Shown here piece by piece: positions 13,453 to 22,463 of a DNA stretch of 27,362 nt; position 1 is the stretch's first letter, and each line of letters begins with the position of its first letter. The notes beneath the pieces were generated by a model that was not told the origin of the DNA, did not search any database, and worked only from the letters and a program-made list of their open reading frames with translations. Made by a program: the position numbers and the translations under genes. Source of the DNA: JBDTDV01 sp039922875 (GTDB taxonomy: Bacteria > Actinomycetota > Actinomycetes > Actinomycetales > Microbacteriaceae); the NCBI GenBank assembly GCA_039922875.1, contig JBDTDV010000033.1:1-27362 (forward strand). The letters are read 5' to 3'.

Positions 13453-14961
13453 CTAAGCCTCTTGCAGCACATCCTCCGGCTTGCGGACGAAGAATGCCGC
13501 AACGATGGCCAACATCGAGATGATCGCACCGACTACGAATGCAGCGCGCACGCCACCGGCCGCCGCTACCCCGCCGGCAGCGCCCTGCGCCGAAAGTGTC
13601 GTGGTCTGCACGGCCATGATGGTCACGAACAGCGCGGTTCCGGCCGCGCCGGCGACCTGCTGAACCGTGCCGACAATGGCCGCTCCATGAGAGTACAGGC
13701 TCGGCTTCACCGCGCCGAGACTCGCGGTGAACAGCGGCGTGAACAACAGTGCAAGACCGATGCTCAGCATGATGTGGGCGCCGAGGATGAAGAATGCCGA
13801 AGTGTGCTCGGTCACCGTGCTCAGCGTCCAGAGCACCCCGCTGACGATGATCGAACCTGGCACCAGCAGCACGGTCGGCCCGTACTTGTCATACAGGCGG
13901 CCCACAATCGGCGCCAGTAGCCCCATGATCAGCCCGCCGGGCAGGAGCAGCAGGCCGACCTGCACCGGCTCGAATTTCAATACCTGCTGCATGTAAATCG
14001 GCAGCACGATGATCGTCCCGAACAGCCCGATCATGCTGATGGCCATCATGCCGATAGCGAAGGTGAAGATCCGAGAGCGGAATGTGCGCAGATCCAGCAA
14101 TGCACGGTCGCGCTTCTGCAAACTCAACTGCCGCAGAATGAACGCGGCCAGGCCGATCACACCGACGGCCAGCGAGACCCACATCGGCATGGACGCCAAA
14201 GCGGCGTCCTGCGCGGACGCACCGGGGGTGCTACCCAGGCCCACCTGGCTGAGTCCGTAAATGAGGCCGCCGAAGCCGAACGCGGAGAGAACGACCGAAA
14301 GCAGATCCACCGGTACCTTGCGGGGCTCGGTGACGTTCTCGACCTTTCGGATGCCGATCACGAGCATGATCAATGCAATCGGGAGCACGATCCAGAACAT
14401 CCATCGCCAGGTCAACGTGTTCAAGATCACCCCGGAGATCGTCGGCCCGATCGCCGGAGCAACCGAAATGACGATCGAGACGTTGCCCATCGTCTTGCCA
14501 CGCTCCGCGGCCGGCACCAGCGTCATCAGGGTGGTCATCAGCAACGGCATCATGATCGCGGTGCCGCACGCCTGCACCACCCGGGCGATGAGCAGCACTT
14601 CGAAGCCAGGTGCGAGCGCGGCGAGAAGGGTACCGGTGGAGAACAGGGTCATCGAAGCGATGAACACCGGCCGGGTGTTGAACCGCTGCAACAAGAATCC
14701 GGTGATCGGAATGACAACCGCCATCGTCAGCATGAAGACGGTGGTCAGCCATTGCGCGGCGCGGGCGTCGATGTGCAGGTCCACCATCAACGGCCGCAAC
14801 GCCACATTCATCAGAGTTTCGTTCAAAATGACCACGAAAGTCGAGACGAGCAACAGCCAAATCACTCGTCGATCCCGGGCACGGTGGTCGACCGAGGTCA
14901 CCGGCTCACCCAGCTCAAGCGGCCCGGTTGGGGTTGGTTCGTGCACTGGGGATCCGTTCAA
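13453..14961 (-). CDS. DHA2-family multidrug MFS exporter
   Basis: 502 residues with about 14 hydrophobic segments, the size of EmrB/LmrB-type proton-driven drug exporters. The first membrane helix (VIWLLLVSTFVVILNETLMNVALRPL in order) holds the family-typical N-x-x-L-x-x-V-A-L pattern. Motif C appears as VAPAIGPTISGVI in helix 5, and the motif A loop is degenerate (LLQRFNTRPVF). The start is uncertain: TTG at 14961 and GTG at 14946 are in frame and neither has a good RBS, but helix 1 begins near residue 33, so one of them must be close. Upstream lie 186 bp without a gene, with only a TACGCT box (15056-15061, minus) as a possible promoter, which would leave a leader of about 90 nt. Substrates cannot be predicted. 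Confidence 0.88.
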   Translation of the reverse strand: MNGSPVHEPTPTGPLELGEPVTSVDHRARDRRVIWLLLVSTFVVILNETLMNVALRPLMVDLHIDARAAQWLTTVFMLTMAVVIPITGFLLQRFNTRPVFIASMTLFSTGTLLAALAPGFEVLLIARVVQACGTAIMMPLLMTTLMTLVPAAERGKTMGNVSIVISVAPAIGPTISGVILNTLTWRWMFWIVLPIALIMLVIGIRKVENVTEPRKVPVDLLSVVLSAFGFGGLIYGLSQVGLGSTPGASAQDAALASMPMWVSLAVGVIGLAAFILRQLSLQKRDRALLDLRTFRSRIFTFAIGMMAISMIGLFGTIIVLPIYMQQVLKFEPVQVGLLLLPGGLIMGLLAPIVGRLYDKYGPTVLLVPGSIIVSGVLWTLSTVTEHTSAFFILGAHIMLSIGLALLFTPLFTASLGAVKPSLYSHGAAIVGTVQQVAGAAGTALFVTIMAVQTTTLSAQGAAGGVAAAGGVRAAFVVGAIISMLAIVAAFFVRKPEDVLQEA

Positions 14962-15147
14962 GGGAAGTCGGAGTGCGGCACGACGAAGTGCTCGCAGGAA
15001 AAGAGGAGGGCAACCCGGGGATCACGCGACAGCGAACCTAACCCGAGAAGTTCCTAGCGTATTCCGGTTGCGCCTGAAACAGGCAACTCTACCGTTGCGC
15101 CGTTACCGCCGGCAACCCCGGCCGAGCTCATTGCCAGCGGTGCCTGA

Positions 15148-17124
15148 TCACTCGCTCCAGCGCCGGCGGAACACATCGAAAAGTACCCGAAGTACCAGGA
15201 CAACCGCGACCACAATCAGTGTGTAGCCGAAGATCTGATAGAGGCTGAGCGTCGGTGTTACCTGAGGTCCGCCATTGCTGACCAGCAGCATCGTGGCCAT
15301 GATCCCGGTCACGCTGGCAAGGATGGTGAGCACCAGCTCGTGCACCAGGCTGGTAATCATCCTCCGATCTCGCCGGTCGGCCAACAGGCGCACGTTCACG
15401 TTCAACCGGCCAGACTCCACCGCGCGGGTGATCCGATCCATCCGACCGGGCAACCGACGCAACAGCGGAACGAGTTCGGTCACCTCGTCGGTCATGGTTT
15501 GCTTCAACGTTGCCGGCTTGAACGCGGCACTCACCTGGGCTTTTGCGAAGGTGCGGGCCTCGGTGAGCACATCGAACCCGGATTCGAGCTGGCGCAGAGT
15601 TCCCTCCAGAATGCCGACCGCCCGGAATGCCGTACCGAATTCGGCGGGAATGGTCAGCTGATATGTGGCGAGCAACTGCACCAGGTCGGTGAACATCGAC
15701 ACGTCGACGTTTGCTCCAGGGCCCAGGTTATACGTCATGAATTTGCCGATCTCCCGGCGCAACGCTCGCTCGTCGACGTACTCGGGCAGGTCCACGATTC
15801 CCAGCAGACTGTCGGTCATCGCCTTGGTATCGCCGCGGTAGAACGCCAGCAGGACCTCACCGATCTGGGCGCGCATCTCGGAATCCAGCCGGCCGACCGA
15901 GCCGAAATCGATCAGGGCCAGCTGGCCCTGCTCCAAGAGCATCACGTTTCCAGGGTGCAGGTCGGCATGGAAGACGCCATCCACCATGATCTGGCGCAAA
16001 AGAGAGAGGAACAGCCGCCGCGCCTGCACCTCGCGTTCGGCGGCCGGGCGCCGCCCGACGGCATCCCTCCCGCTGAGGGTGTCGCCGGGAATGAAGTCCA
16101 TCACCAGCACCCGCTGGCTGCACAGCTGCGGATAGTGCCGCGGAATCTGCACCCGCTCCGACTCCGGATGCGAGGATTGCACCGCAGCCATCGCCGCCAT
16201 GTTCCTGGCCTCGATCCGATAATCGAGTTCACTCCGGATGCCGTCGGCAAACGCCTGGGCGAGATCCTTGACGCCCAGCGACCGACCCCACTCGGTCGAT
16301 CGGTCCAGGGTGGCGGCCATCCGAAGCGCGATGTCGAGATCCAACTCGACCACCGGGATAATCCCGGGTCGTTGGACCTTGACCGCGACATCCTGACCGC
16401 TGTGCAGCCGCGCCCGATGCACTTGGCCGATGGATGCCGCCGCCAGTGGCTCCGGATCGAACTGGCTGAAGGCCTCCTCGATGGACCCGCCCAACTCCTG
16501 TTCCAGCAGCGCTCGCACCTGGGGCCAGGGAGCAGGAGGCACACGCTGCTGCAGCCCGGCCAGCTCTTTGGTGTACTCGATCGGCAAGACATCCGCGCGG
16601 GTGGAGAGTGCCTGGCCGAGCTTGACGAACGTGACGCCGGCTTCCTCAAGCGCCAGCCGCAGCGAGACGGCCTGCTTTTGCCGGGCCGAGGCTCCCTCCA
16701 CGGTTGCGGACGAATTCGGCCGCTTCACCGGGAGCAGACCGTGCCTGAGCGCGATCCGAGTGATCTGTGAGTAGCGCCTGCCCCGCCGCAAGCGCGCCCG
16801 CAGAGCCGGGAGCCACTTTCCGGGCCGCGGGATGCTGCCGGTCGGAAGGACGAGTTCCGCAATCACCAGGAACACCATCGTCACCATCACGATAATGCCC
16901 AATTGAATCGGGATCAGTGCGAGCGCGGAGTGCGGCTGACCCCAGATGAACCGCGCCTCGAAGGTCACCTGGACGGCGAGCCCGACGATCCCGGCCACGA
17001 CGATGCGCACCATCCCGACGCGCACGCCGAGGAGCCGCCGCATCAGCGAAATCAGCAGCGCGATGAACAGGACCGTAACGAGCAGAGCCAGCAGAAGGCC
17101 CAAAACGATCTCGCCTACGTTCAC
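15148..17124 (-). CDS. UbiB/ABC1 (AarF)-family protein kinase-like membrane protein
   Basis: 658 residues, about 100 longer than most UbiB proteins. The N-terminus has three hydrophobic segments (about 6-28, 40-55, 70-93). The atypical kinase core follows with the family marks: FVKLGQ (KxGQ, 166-171), the alanine-rich nucleotide loop AAASIGQVHRA (228-238) in place of a glycine-rich loop, VAVK (K249), E305 in IEARNMA, HADLHPGN (386-393) and DFG (406-408). Two C-terminal membrane helices (about 590-650) anchor it. UbiB relatives are ATPases linked to quinone synthesis and lipid handling. An actinobacterium using menaquinone would not use it for ubiquinone, so a role in membrane lipid or isoprenoid handling is inference. 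The GTG start is preceded by GAGGG. Confidence 0.9.
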   Translation of the reverse strand: MNVGEIVLGLLLALLVTVLFIALLISLMRRLLGVRVGMVRIVVAGIVGLAVQVTFEARFIWGQPHSALALIPIQLGIIVMVTMVFLVIAELVLPTGSIPRPGKWLPALRARLRRGRRYSQITRIALRHGLLPVKRPNSSATVEGASARQKQAVSLRLALEEAGVTFVKLGQALSTRADVLPIEYTKELAGLQQRVPPAPWPQVRALLEQELGGSIEEAFSQFDPEPLAAASIGQVHRARLHSGQDVAVKVQRPGIIPVVELDLDIALRMAATLDRSTEWGRSLGVKDLAQAFADGIRSELDYRIEARNMAAMAAVQSSHPESERVQIPRHYPQLCSQRVLVMDFIPGDTLSGRDAVGRRPAAEREVQARRLFLSLLRQIMVDGVFHADLHPGNVMLLEQGQLALIDFGSVGRLDSEMRAQIGEVLLAFYRGDTKAMTDSLLGIVDLPEYVDERALRREIGKFMTYNLGPGANVDVSMFTDLVQLLATYQLTIPAEFGTAFRAVGILEGTLRQLESGFDVLTEARTFAKAQVSAAFKPATLKQTMTDEVTELVPLLRRLPGRMDRITRAVESGRLNVNVRLLADRRDRRMITSLVHELVLTILASVTGIMATMLLVSNGGPQVTPTLSLYQIFGYTLIVVAVVLVLRVLFDVFRRRWSE

Positions 17125-17189
17125 CGATGCCCTCGTTTCCGTGCCGCCGTGTGGTGTCTACGCTAGTGGCGTCGGCTTCAGCTGCGAAG

Positions 17190-17666
17190 CTATGGCTTCC
17201 AGACCATCAGCACGACTACCGCGACCAGCAGCAGCGCGCTGATTCCCGAGCCGATTGCGATCCGTGGGTAGGTGCTTGACGGCAGCGCCGCGGCCGATGC
17301 TGCCGGTTCTGCGTTCGAGCCGGTGGCCCGGCCCACCTTCAGGCCGGCGGCGGCCCCGCGCAGCGCTGGCACGACGACTGCAAGACTCAGCACCAAGGCG
17401 ATCACGTAGAGGATGGTCGAGATCAGGATCCATGGTGTGGTGAACGAGAGTCCCCACTTCGGATCGGCCATGCCAAGCAAGCCGAAGCCGAAGATCACCA
17501 CCAGCAGGGACAGCAAGCTGAACACCAGCGTGGACCGGGCGAGGCCAGCGACCGCGCCGCCACTTCCGGCGCGGATGGCCCGCATTCCGGTCATGGGCAG
17601 GATTGCCATCGGCCCGACGATGAAGACGGCCAAGGTCACATGCAGAATACTCATGATGGTATCCAT
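17190..17666 (-). CDS. Small four-helix membrane protein, DUF2269-like
   Basis: 158 residues with four hydrophobic segments: about 4-24 (ILHVTLAVFIVGPMAILPM), 44-66 (STLVFSLLSLLVVIFGFGLLG), 77-101 and 135-157. A polar Ala/Ser-rich linker separates the third and fourth. It resembles the uncharacterised DUF2269 family of integral membrane proteins (recognised from memory; moderately sure). No catalytic residues are visible. The ATG at 17666 follows AAAGGAACC. The DHA2 exporter gene lies 57 bp upstream in the same direction, and the UbiB-type gene begins about 65 bp downstream, so the three may share a transcript. The function is unknown. Confidence 0.75.
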   Translation of the reverse strand: MDTIMSILHVTLAVFIVGPMAILPMTGMRAIRAGSGGAVAGLARSTLVFSLLSLLVVIFGFGLLGMADPKWGLSFTTPWILISTILYVIALVLSLAVVVPALRGAAAGLKVGRATGSNAEPAASAAALPSSTYPRIAIGSGISALLLVAVVVLMVWKP

Positions 17667-17723
17667 TGGGTAGGTTCCTTTCGTTGTGCCCTTCACTGTG
17701 GCAAGCTCAGGGCGTGGGTGAGC

Positions 17724-19406
17724 TCAGGGACGTGCGCTGACATCACGACTGCGGCGGCGCAGCCAGAAAGCGAAGAATAGGCCGAGCACCAGGAAACCGG
17801 CCGCCGAGAACATGGCAGCCTTGGTGGCATCGGCGACTCCTGCTGCCAGCGCGTCCGCGACAGCGGGCCCGGAAGCGCCGAGCTCACCGTGGCTGCCGTG
17901 TGCCCGGAGCGGCGCGATCGTGCCGCCGGCGGAAGCCACGGTGCTCTCAGCCAGTTGCTGGGACTGCGCAGCCGGGACCGCTGGCACGTCGTTCAGGTGC
18001 GCCGGCACCGCCTGTGCGAGGCCGGCCGCTAGGATCGCCCCGATCAGCGCGGTGCCGAGCGCGGATCCGATTTGCCGCACGGTGCTCTGCGTAGCCGAGC
18101 CCTGACCGGATTGCTCGGTCGGGATGTCCCTCAGTACCGTTCCGGTGAGTTGCGCCGATGCCAGGCCCAGCCCGAGCCCGTAGCAGGCCAGTACCAGCGC
18201 TAAGAGCACCGGCGAAACGGTCGCGCTGACGATGATGGCGGCTGCGACGACGCCGACGATCTCCAGTGCCAGCCCCAGAATGACGACGTTGGTCGCACCG
18301 AGCCGTTCGGAGAGGTTCCGCGCCGCGGCGCCGGAGGCGAAGGCGCCGAGCCCCATGGCGGCTAGCACTAGGCCGGCACCGAGGGTGGTCAGCCCCACCG
18401 CATTGACGATGAACAGCGGCAGCACGAACAGTAGCCCGAACTCGCCGGTGGCCACGCACAGAGCGGTGAGATTACCCCAGGTAAAGGTGGGAACCGAGAA
18501 AAGTTTCAGGTCGAGGATCGCCGAGCGCCCGTTGTGCCCGCGGTGCCGTTCCCAGAGAACGAAGAGCAGCAGCGCGGCCGCACCGATCGCGCCGATCACC
18601 GGAACCGGCGAGATCGGGGCCGTTTCCGGCCAGACCCAGCCGAAGATGTTCAGGCTCGCGACCGGCGTCCACCAGCCGAGGGATCTGCCCTCGATCATCG
18701 CGAAGACGACGGCGCCGAAGCCGATCGCCGACAGTAACAAGCCGTCCACGTCGAGGCCGCGTGCCGTAATCGTCGTGCGCGTTTCGGTCACGGTCAGATA
18801 TGCGCCGATCAGAACCAATGCCCCGAACGGGATATTGATGATAAAAATCCATTGCCAGGTGAATGCCGTGGTCAGCCAGCCGCCCAGAAGCGGGCCGAAG
18901 GCGGCCATCCCGGAGATTACCGCGCCCCAGATTCCGAACGCGATAGCGCGGTCGCGACCACGGAAAGTCGCATTCACCGTGGACAGCGTGGCCGGCAGAA
19001 TGAACGCGCCGCCCACGCCCTGCACGATCCTGGCCGTGATCAGGGCTGTCGCGCCACCGGAGAGGGAGGCCAGCAGGCTGCCAGCCATGAAGATCAGGAC
19101 GCCGACCACGAACATTCGTCTGCGCCCGAGCCGGTCGCCGAGACGACCCGCGGTCAACAGGAGTGCCGCGAACACGACCGAGTACACTCCGTTGACCCAT
19201 TGAGCGTCGCTGAGGTCGAGCTTCAGATCCTGGATCAGCACCGGCAAAGCGACGCCGACGATCGTGCCGTCGAGCACGATCATCGACAGCCCGGCGGCCA
19301 GCACGCCGAGCCCGATCCAGCGCCGGCGTCCCGATACTGTCCGTCCGGGCACTGTCAGCGTGTCTGTCAGTGATGCCGCAGCGACTTCGCGTCGTGCTTC
19401 TGTCAT
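17724..19406 (-). CDS. DHA2-family (EmrB/QacA-like) drug MFS exporter
   Basis: About 560 residues with 14 predicted membrane helices. Helix 1 carries LDGTIVGVALPVLIQDL, with the aspartate conserved in drug:H+ antiporters of the QacA type. The motif A loop is GRLGDRLGRRRMFVVG, and motif C resembles AFGPLLGGWL. A long extracytoplasmic Ala/Pro-rich loop lies between the last two helices, as is usual for this subfamily. The ATG at 19406 has GAGGGG upstream; a TTG immediately before it is the only near alternative. It exports cationic or lipophilic compounds in characterised relatives; the substrate here is unknown. It lies between the small membrane protein gene and the flavin monooxygenase gene, all on the same strand. 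Confidence 0.9.
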   Translation of the reverse strand: MTEARREVAAASLTDTLTVPGRTVSGRRRWIGLGVLAAGLSMIVLDGTIVGVALPVLIQDLKLDLSDAQWVNGVYSVVFAALLLTAGRLGDRLGRRRMFVVGVLIFMAGSLLASLSGGATALITARIVQGVGGAFILPATLSTVNATFRGRDRAIAFGIWGAVISGMAAFGPLLGGWLTTAFTWQWIFIINIPFGALVLIGAYLTVTETRTTITARGLDVDGLLLSAIGFGAVVFAMIEGRSLGWWTPVASLNIFGWVWPETAPISPVPVIGAIGAAALLLFVLWERHRGHNGRSAILDLKLFSVPTFTWGNLTALCVATGEFGLLFVLPLFIVNAVGLTTLGAGLVLAAMGLGAFASGAAARNLSERLGATNVVILGLALEIVGVVAAAIIVSATVSPVLLALVLACYGLGLGLASAQLTGTVLRDIPTEQSGQGSATQSTVRQIGSALGTALIGAILAAGLAQAVPAHLNDVPAVPAAQSQQLAESTVASAGGTIAPLRAHGSHGELGASGPAVADALAAGVADATKAAMFSAAGFLVLGLFFAFWLRRRSRDVSARP

Positions 19407-19553
19407 CAACCTGCCCCTCGTTGCCCTTTAAAGGCTACAAAAGTCGATGCTGTGGCACATCCATCGAAAGTTGGTTCCTGAGATCAGATTGCCCGCTTCG
19501 ACGGCTGCTTTCGACCGGAACGGGAGCCGCCACGGATCCGCTTCGCACCCGGG

Positions 19554-20936
19554 TCAGGCGGGAACCGATGTCTCCACCCGAAACCTCGCCCCGCGGTGCT
19601 CCGGAGGCAGCCGGTCCCCGCGTTCGTGCAGTTTGTTGCGCAAGGTGCCGGCGGCGTATTCTGTCTGGTAGGCGCCACGACTCTGCAGCTCCGGGATCAC
19701 GTAGTCGACAAGATCCTGAAAGGTACCTGGCGTGATCGCGTAGGCGAGGTTGAAGCCGTCGACGTCAGTGTCGGCCACCCACTCCTGCAGGTGGTCGGCC
19801 ACCTCCGCGCCGGAGCCGACGAAGGAGGGCCCGAGGCCGCCGATCGCCGCGCGCCGCGCGATGTCGCGGAGCGTCCATTCGCTGCCATCCTCGCCCGCTT
19901 GCGTGAAGTTGGCGACCACGGATTGGATGGCATTGCTTTTGACGTTGCCGATCGGCTCGTCGAGGTCGTACTGCGAAAGGTCGACGCCGATCCACCCGGA
20001 CATGAACACCAGCGCCCCCTCCGCGCTGGCGTAGCTGAGATAATCCTGATACTTCGCTTCGGCCTTCTCGTGGGTCTCATCGGTGATGACCGTGAGCAGC
20101 GTGTAAATGAGCGCGGAGTGGCGGTCGCGTCCGGCGGCTTCCAGCGCATCCCGGATCTTCGTCACGGTCGCCCGCAGCGCGGTCTTGGTCGAGGCGGCCA
20201 CGAAGATGGCCTCGGCGTTTTCCGCGGCGAACGCGATCCCGCGTGGTGATGCGCCGGCCTGATAGATCACCGGCGACCGCTGCGGAGACGGCTCTGAAAT
20301 GTGGATCCCCGGCACCGTGAAGTTCTTGCCGACGTGCCCGATCTCATGCACCTTGCTCGGGTCGGTGAACACGCCGGTGGCCCGGTCGCGCACCACGGCG
20401 TCGTCCTCCCAGGAGCCTTCCCACAGCTTGTAAAGCACCTCGAGGTATTCGTCGGCGTAGTCGTACCGGTCGTCGTGTTCCATCTGGTCGTTGTGACCCA
20501 TGTTGCGCGCGGCGGAGGGGAGGTAACCGGTGACCACATTCCAGCCGACCCGGCCGTTGGTCAGGTGGTCCAGCGTGGACATGCGCCGGGCAAACGGATA
20601 CGGATGCTCGTACGCGGTTCCGGCGGTCACGCCGAAGCCGAGGTTCTCGGTCACCAGCGCCATCGCCGGGATCACCAGCAGCGGGTCGCCGACCGGCACC
20701 TGCGCGCCGTGCCGGATCGCCGCCTCGTTGCTGCCGCCGTAGACGTCGTAGGTGCCCAGCACGTCAGCGATGAAGATGCCATCGAATTTGCCGCGCTCCA
20801 GCAGCTTGGCGAGTTCGGTCCAGTAGCGCAGGTCCTTATAACGCCATGCCTGGTCGTCGGGATGCCGCCACAGTCCGGCGGACTGGTGGGCGACGCAATT
20901 CATGTCGAACGCGTTGAAGCGAATCTGCCTGGTCAT
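19554..20936 (-). CDS. NtaA/DmoA-family FMN-dependent monooxygenase
   Basis: 460 residues, matching the nitrilotriacetate monooxygenase/DszA/SnaA branch of bacterial-luciferase-like flavoproteins, which use reduced FMN from a separate reductase plus oxygen. Family marks are the N-terminal FNAFDMNCVAHQSAGLWRHP, then GKFDGIFIADVLG, STLDHLTNGRVGWNVVTGY, the ERSxQ-like region PSPQRSPVIYQAGASPRG, and DGFNLAYAITPG near the end. Likely substrates are small amino-polycarboxylates, sulfides or similar compounds, but none can be assigned. The ATG at 20936 was chosen because the protein family starts with MTRQIRFNAF; a CACGAT box lies 6 bases upstream. No flavin reductase gene is adjacent. The downstream neighbour on the same strand is a DHA2 exporter, 147 bp away. 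Confidence 0.9.
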   Translation of the reverse strand: MTRQIRFNAFDMNCVAHQSAGLWRHPDDQAWRYKDLRYWTELAKLLERGKFDGIFIADVLGTYDVYGGSNEAAIRHGAQVPVGDPLLVIPAMALVTENLGFGVTAGTAYEHPYPFARRMSTLDHLTNGRVGWNVVTGYLPSAARNMGHNDQMEHDDRYDYADEYLEVLYKLWEGSWEDDAVVRDRATGVFTDPSKVHEIGHVGKNFTVPGIHISEPSPQRSPVIYQAGASPRGIAFAAENAEAIFVAASTKTALRATVTKIRDALEAAGRDRHSALIYTLLTVITDETHEKAEAKYQDYLSYASAEGALVFMSGWIGVDLSQYDLDEPIGNVKSNAIQSVVANFTQAGEDGSEWTLRDIARRAAIGGLGPSFVGSGAEVADHLQEWVADTDVDGFNLAYAITPGTFQDLVDYVIPELQSRGAYQTEYAAGTLRNKLHERGDRLPPEHRGARFRVETSVPA

Positions 20937-21029
20937 GGGGCTATCGTGCCCGGTGGGGCTCGAAATCGCAGCCGACCGCGACACAAACTGAAACACGATC
21001 CCCGCGGGCTCAGGGACCGCGCGGAGCCG

Positions 21030-21452
21030 CTAGTGGTCCAGGGGGCGCCAGACGACAAGCTGGGTTTGCCGACGGACTCGGGTGCCCGCCTTCATCGGGA
21101 TCACATCCCCGGCCGACCCGGCGGCGAAAACGCGCCGACCCGGCCGGTTCAGCAGCTCATCGGCGAGAGTCGCCTCCAGCTCCCGCACTCGGGCGTGCAA
21201 CAGGCTGACCCGATTCTCCAGGTCGAGTACCCGCCGGATTCCTTCCAGGCTCACCCCTTCGACGCCCAGCCGCGCGACCTCCCGCAGCTGCACGATGTCG
21301 CGCATCGAGTAGCGGCGTGACCGCCCGGCCGTCCTCGTCGGACAGACCAGGCCGATCCGGTCGTACTGCCGGAGCGTCTGCGGATGCATTCCGGAAAGCT
21401 CCGCAGCGGCAGCGATGGCGAACAGTGGGCTCGTCTCGTCCACGCCTTCCAA
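21030..21452 (-). CDS. hspR: Heat-shock repressor HspR (MerR family)
   Basis: 140 residues. The N-terminal half is a MerR-type winged helix: FAIAAAAELSGMHPQTLRQYDRIGL, then RSRRYSMRDIVQLREVARL. The LRQYDRIGLVCPTRTAGRSRRYS stretch is characteristic of HspR. A short coiled coil (about 77-100) follows for dimerisation. It represses chaperone genes by binding HAIR inverted repeats, using DnaK as co-repressor in characterised actinobacteria. It is the last gene of the dnaK operon, starting 18 bp after dnaJ, and HAIR sites are present in front of dnaK and clpB in this window, closing the feedback loop. The TTG at 21452 (AGGTGA upstream) is preferred; a GTG three codons later is the alternative. Confidence 0.93.
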   Translation of the reverse strand: MEGVDETSPLFAIAAAAELSGMHPQTLRQYDRIGLVCPTRTAGRSRRYSMRDIVQLREVARLGVEGVSLEGIRRVLDLENRVSLLHARVRELEATLADELLNRPGRRVFAAGSAGDVIPMKAGTRVRRQTQLVVWRPLDH

Positions 21453-21470
21453 CTCAGCTCACCTCATCCT

Positions 21471-22463
21471 TCAACCGCGGGCCTTAGCCAACAGGTCGGC
21501 GCGCGGGTCCTCGTCGGGAACCAACGCCTCGAACTTCTCCAACGCCTCCTGGGCCTGGGCACTCAGATGCGACGGAACCGCCACGTGAACTTCGGCCAGC
21601 AGATCGCCGGTCCCCTTCGCCGTGGATACCCCGCGACCCTTTACTCGCAGCACCCGCCCGCTGGGAGTGCCGGCGGCGACCTTGAGCTTGACCGGCTGTC
21701 CGCCAAGCGTGGGCACCGGGATCGTCGCACCGAGAGTCGCCTCGGCGAAGGTCACCGGCACCACGACTCGAAGGTTGAGACCCTCGCGTTCGAACACCGG
21801 ATGCTTGCGGACGGTCACCGTAAGCACCAGGTCTCCGGGTTCCCCGCCGTCCGGGCTCGGCTGTCCCTTACCGCGCAGCTTGACCTTCTGCTTGTCGGCA
21901 ACCCCGGCGGGAATCTTGACCTTGATGGGCCTGCCGTCAACCGATTGGAGGGTGATCGTTTCGCCGCGCGTGGCGGTGACGAAGTCGATCGTGGTGGTCG
22001 CGACCACATCACGGCCCCGACTCGGCCCGCCGTAGCCGCGGAAGCCGCCGCTGGACGTGCCGAATCGACCGCTGCCGAACATCCCGCCCAGAACATCGTC
22101 GAGGTTCCCGCCCTGGAAGTTGTACGACTGGTTGGCGCCTCCCGGCGCGCCGAACATGCCTCCGAAGACATCCTCGAAACCGCCGTTCCGGCCGCCGCTG
22201 CCGCCTGGCGCGGTGAACCGGGCACCCGATCCCATCGCCCTGATCTGGTCGTACTCTTTGCGTTGTTCGGGATCGGACAGCACCGAGTGAGCCTCGCTGA
22301 TCTCCTTGAACTTCGACTCGGCCTGCGCATTACCCGGGTTCGAGTCCGGGTGGAACTTCCGCGCGAGCTTGCGGTACACCTTCTTGAGTTCGGCCGGTGT
22401 CACATCCTTGCTGACGCCCAGGACCTGGTAGAAGTCCTTGTCGAACCAGTCCTGGCTAGCCAT
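21471..22463 (-). CDS. dnaJ: Co-chaperone DnaJ without zinc-finger domain
   Basis: 330 residues. The J domain (about 8-72) has the HPD tripeptide at 38-40, needed to stimulate DnaK ATPase. A Gly/Phe-rich linker with GGFEDVFGGMFG and a second LDDVLGGMFG follows, then the two C-terminal beta-barrel substrate-binding domains (from about 150). The zinc-finger domain with four CxxCxGxG repeats is absent, and the whole protein contains no cysteine, so it is a class B (CbpA-like) J-protein. The ATG at 22463 overlaps the grpE stop by 8 nt (ATGGCTAG), implying translational coupling. As the only J-protein in this operon it is the likely DnaK partner in the heat-shock response; a class A DnaJ may exist elsewhere in the genome. 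Confidence 0.93.
   Translation of the reverse strand: MASQDWFDKDFYQVLGVSKDVTPAELKKVYRKLARKFHPDSNPGNAQAESKFKEISEAHSVLSDPEQRKEYDQIRAMGSGARFTAPGGSGGRNGGFEDVFGGMFGAPGGANQSYNFQGGNLDDVLGGMFGSGRFGTSSGGFRGYGGPSRGRDVVATTTIDFVTATRGETITLQSVDGRPIKVKIPAGVADKQKVKLRGKGQPSPDGGEPGDLVLTVTVRKHPVFEREGLNLRVVVPVTFAEATLGATIPVPTLGGQPVKLKVAAGTPSGRVLRVKGRGVSTAKGTGDLLAEVHVAVPSHLSAQAQEALEKFEALVPDEDPRADLLAKARG

Noticed and set aside
15040..15147. Possible tRNA or structured RNA with repeated GGTTGC/GCAAC pieces
   Set aside because: The pieces do not fold into a cloverleaf, and no T-arm or anticodon stem could be traced.
15340..16770. 476-residue plus-strand frame opposite the UbiB-type gene
   Set aside because: It is antisense to a gene with all ABC1 motifs. 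Its Arg/His/Gln/Gly-rich composition is what GC-rich shadow frames produce.
17700..17712. Second full copy of the dnaK-leader inverted repeat
   Set aside because: Only 13 bp of one arm match and no partner arm is present, so it was not listed as a separate element.
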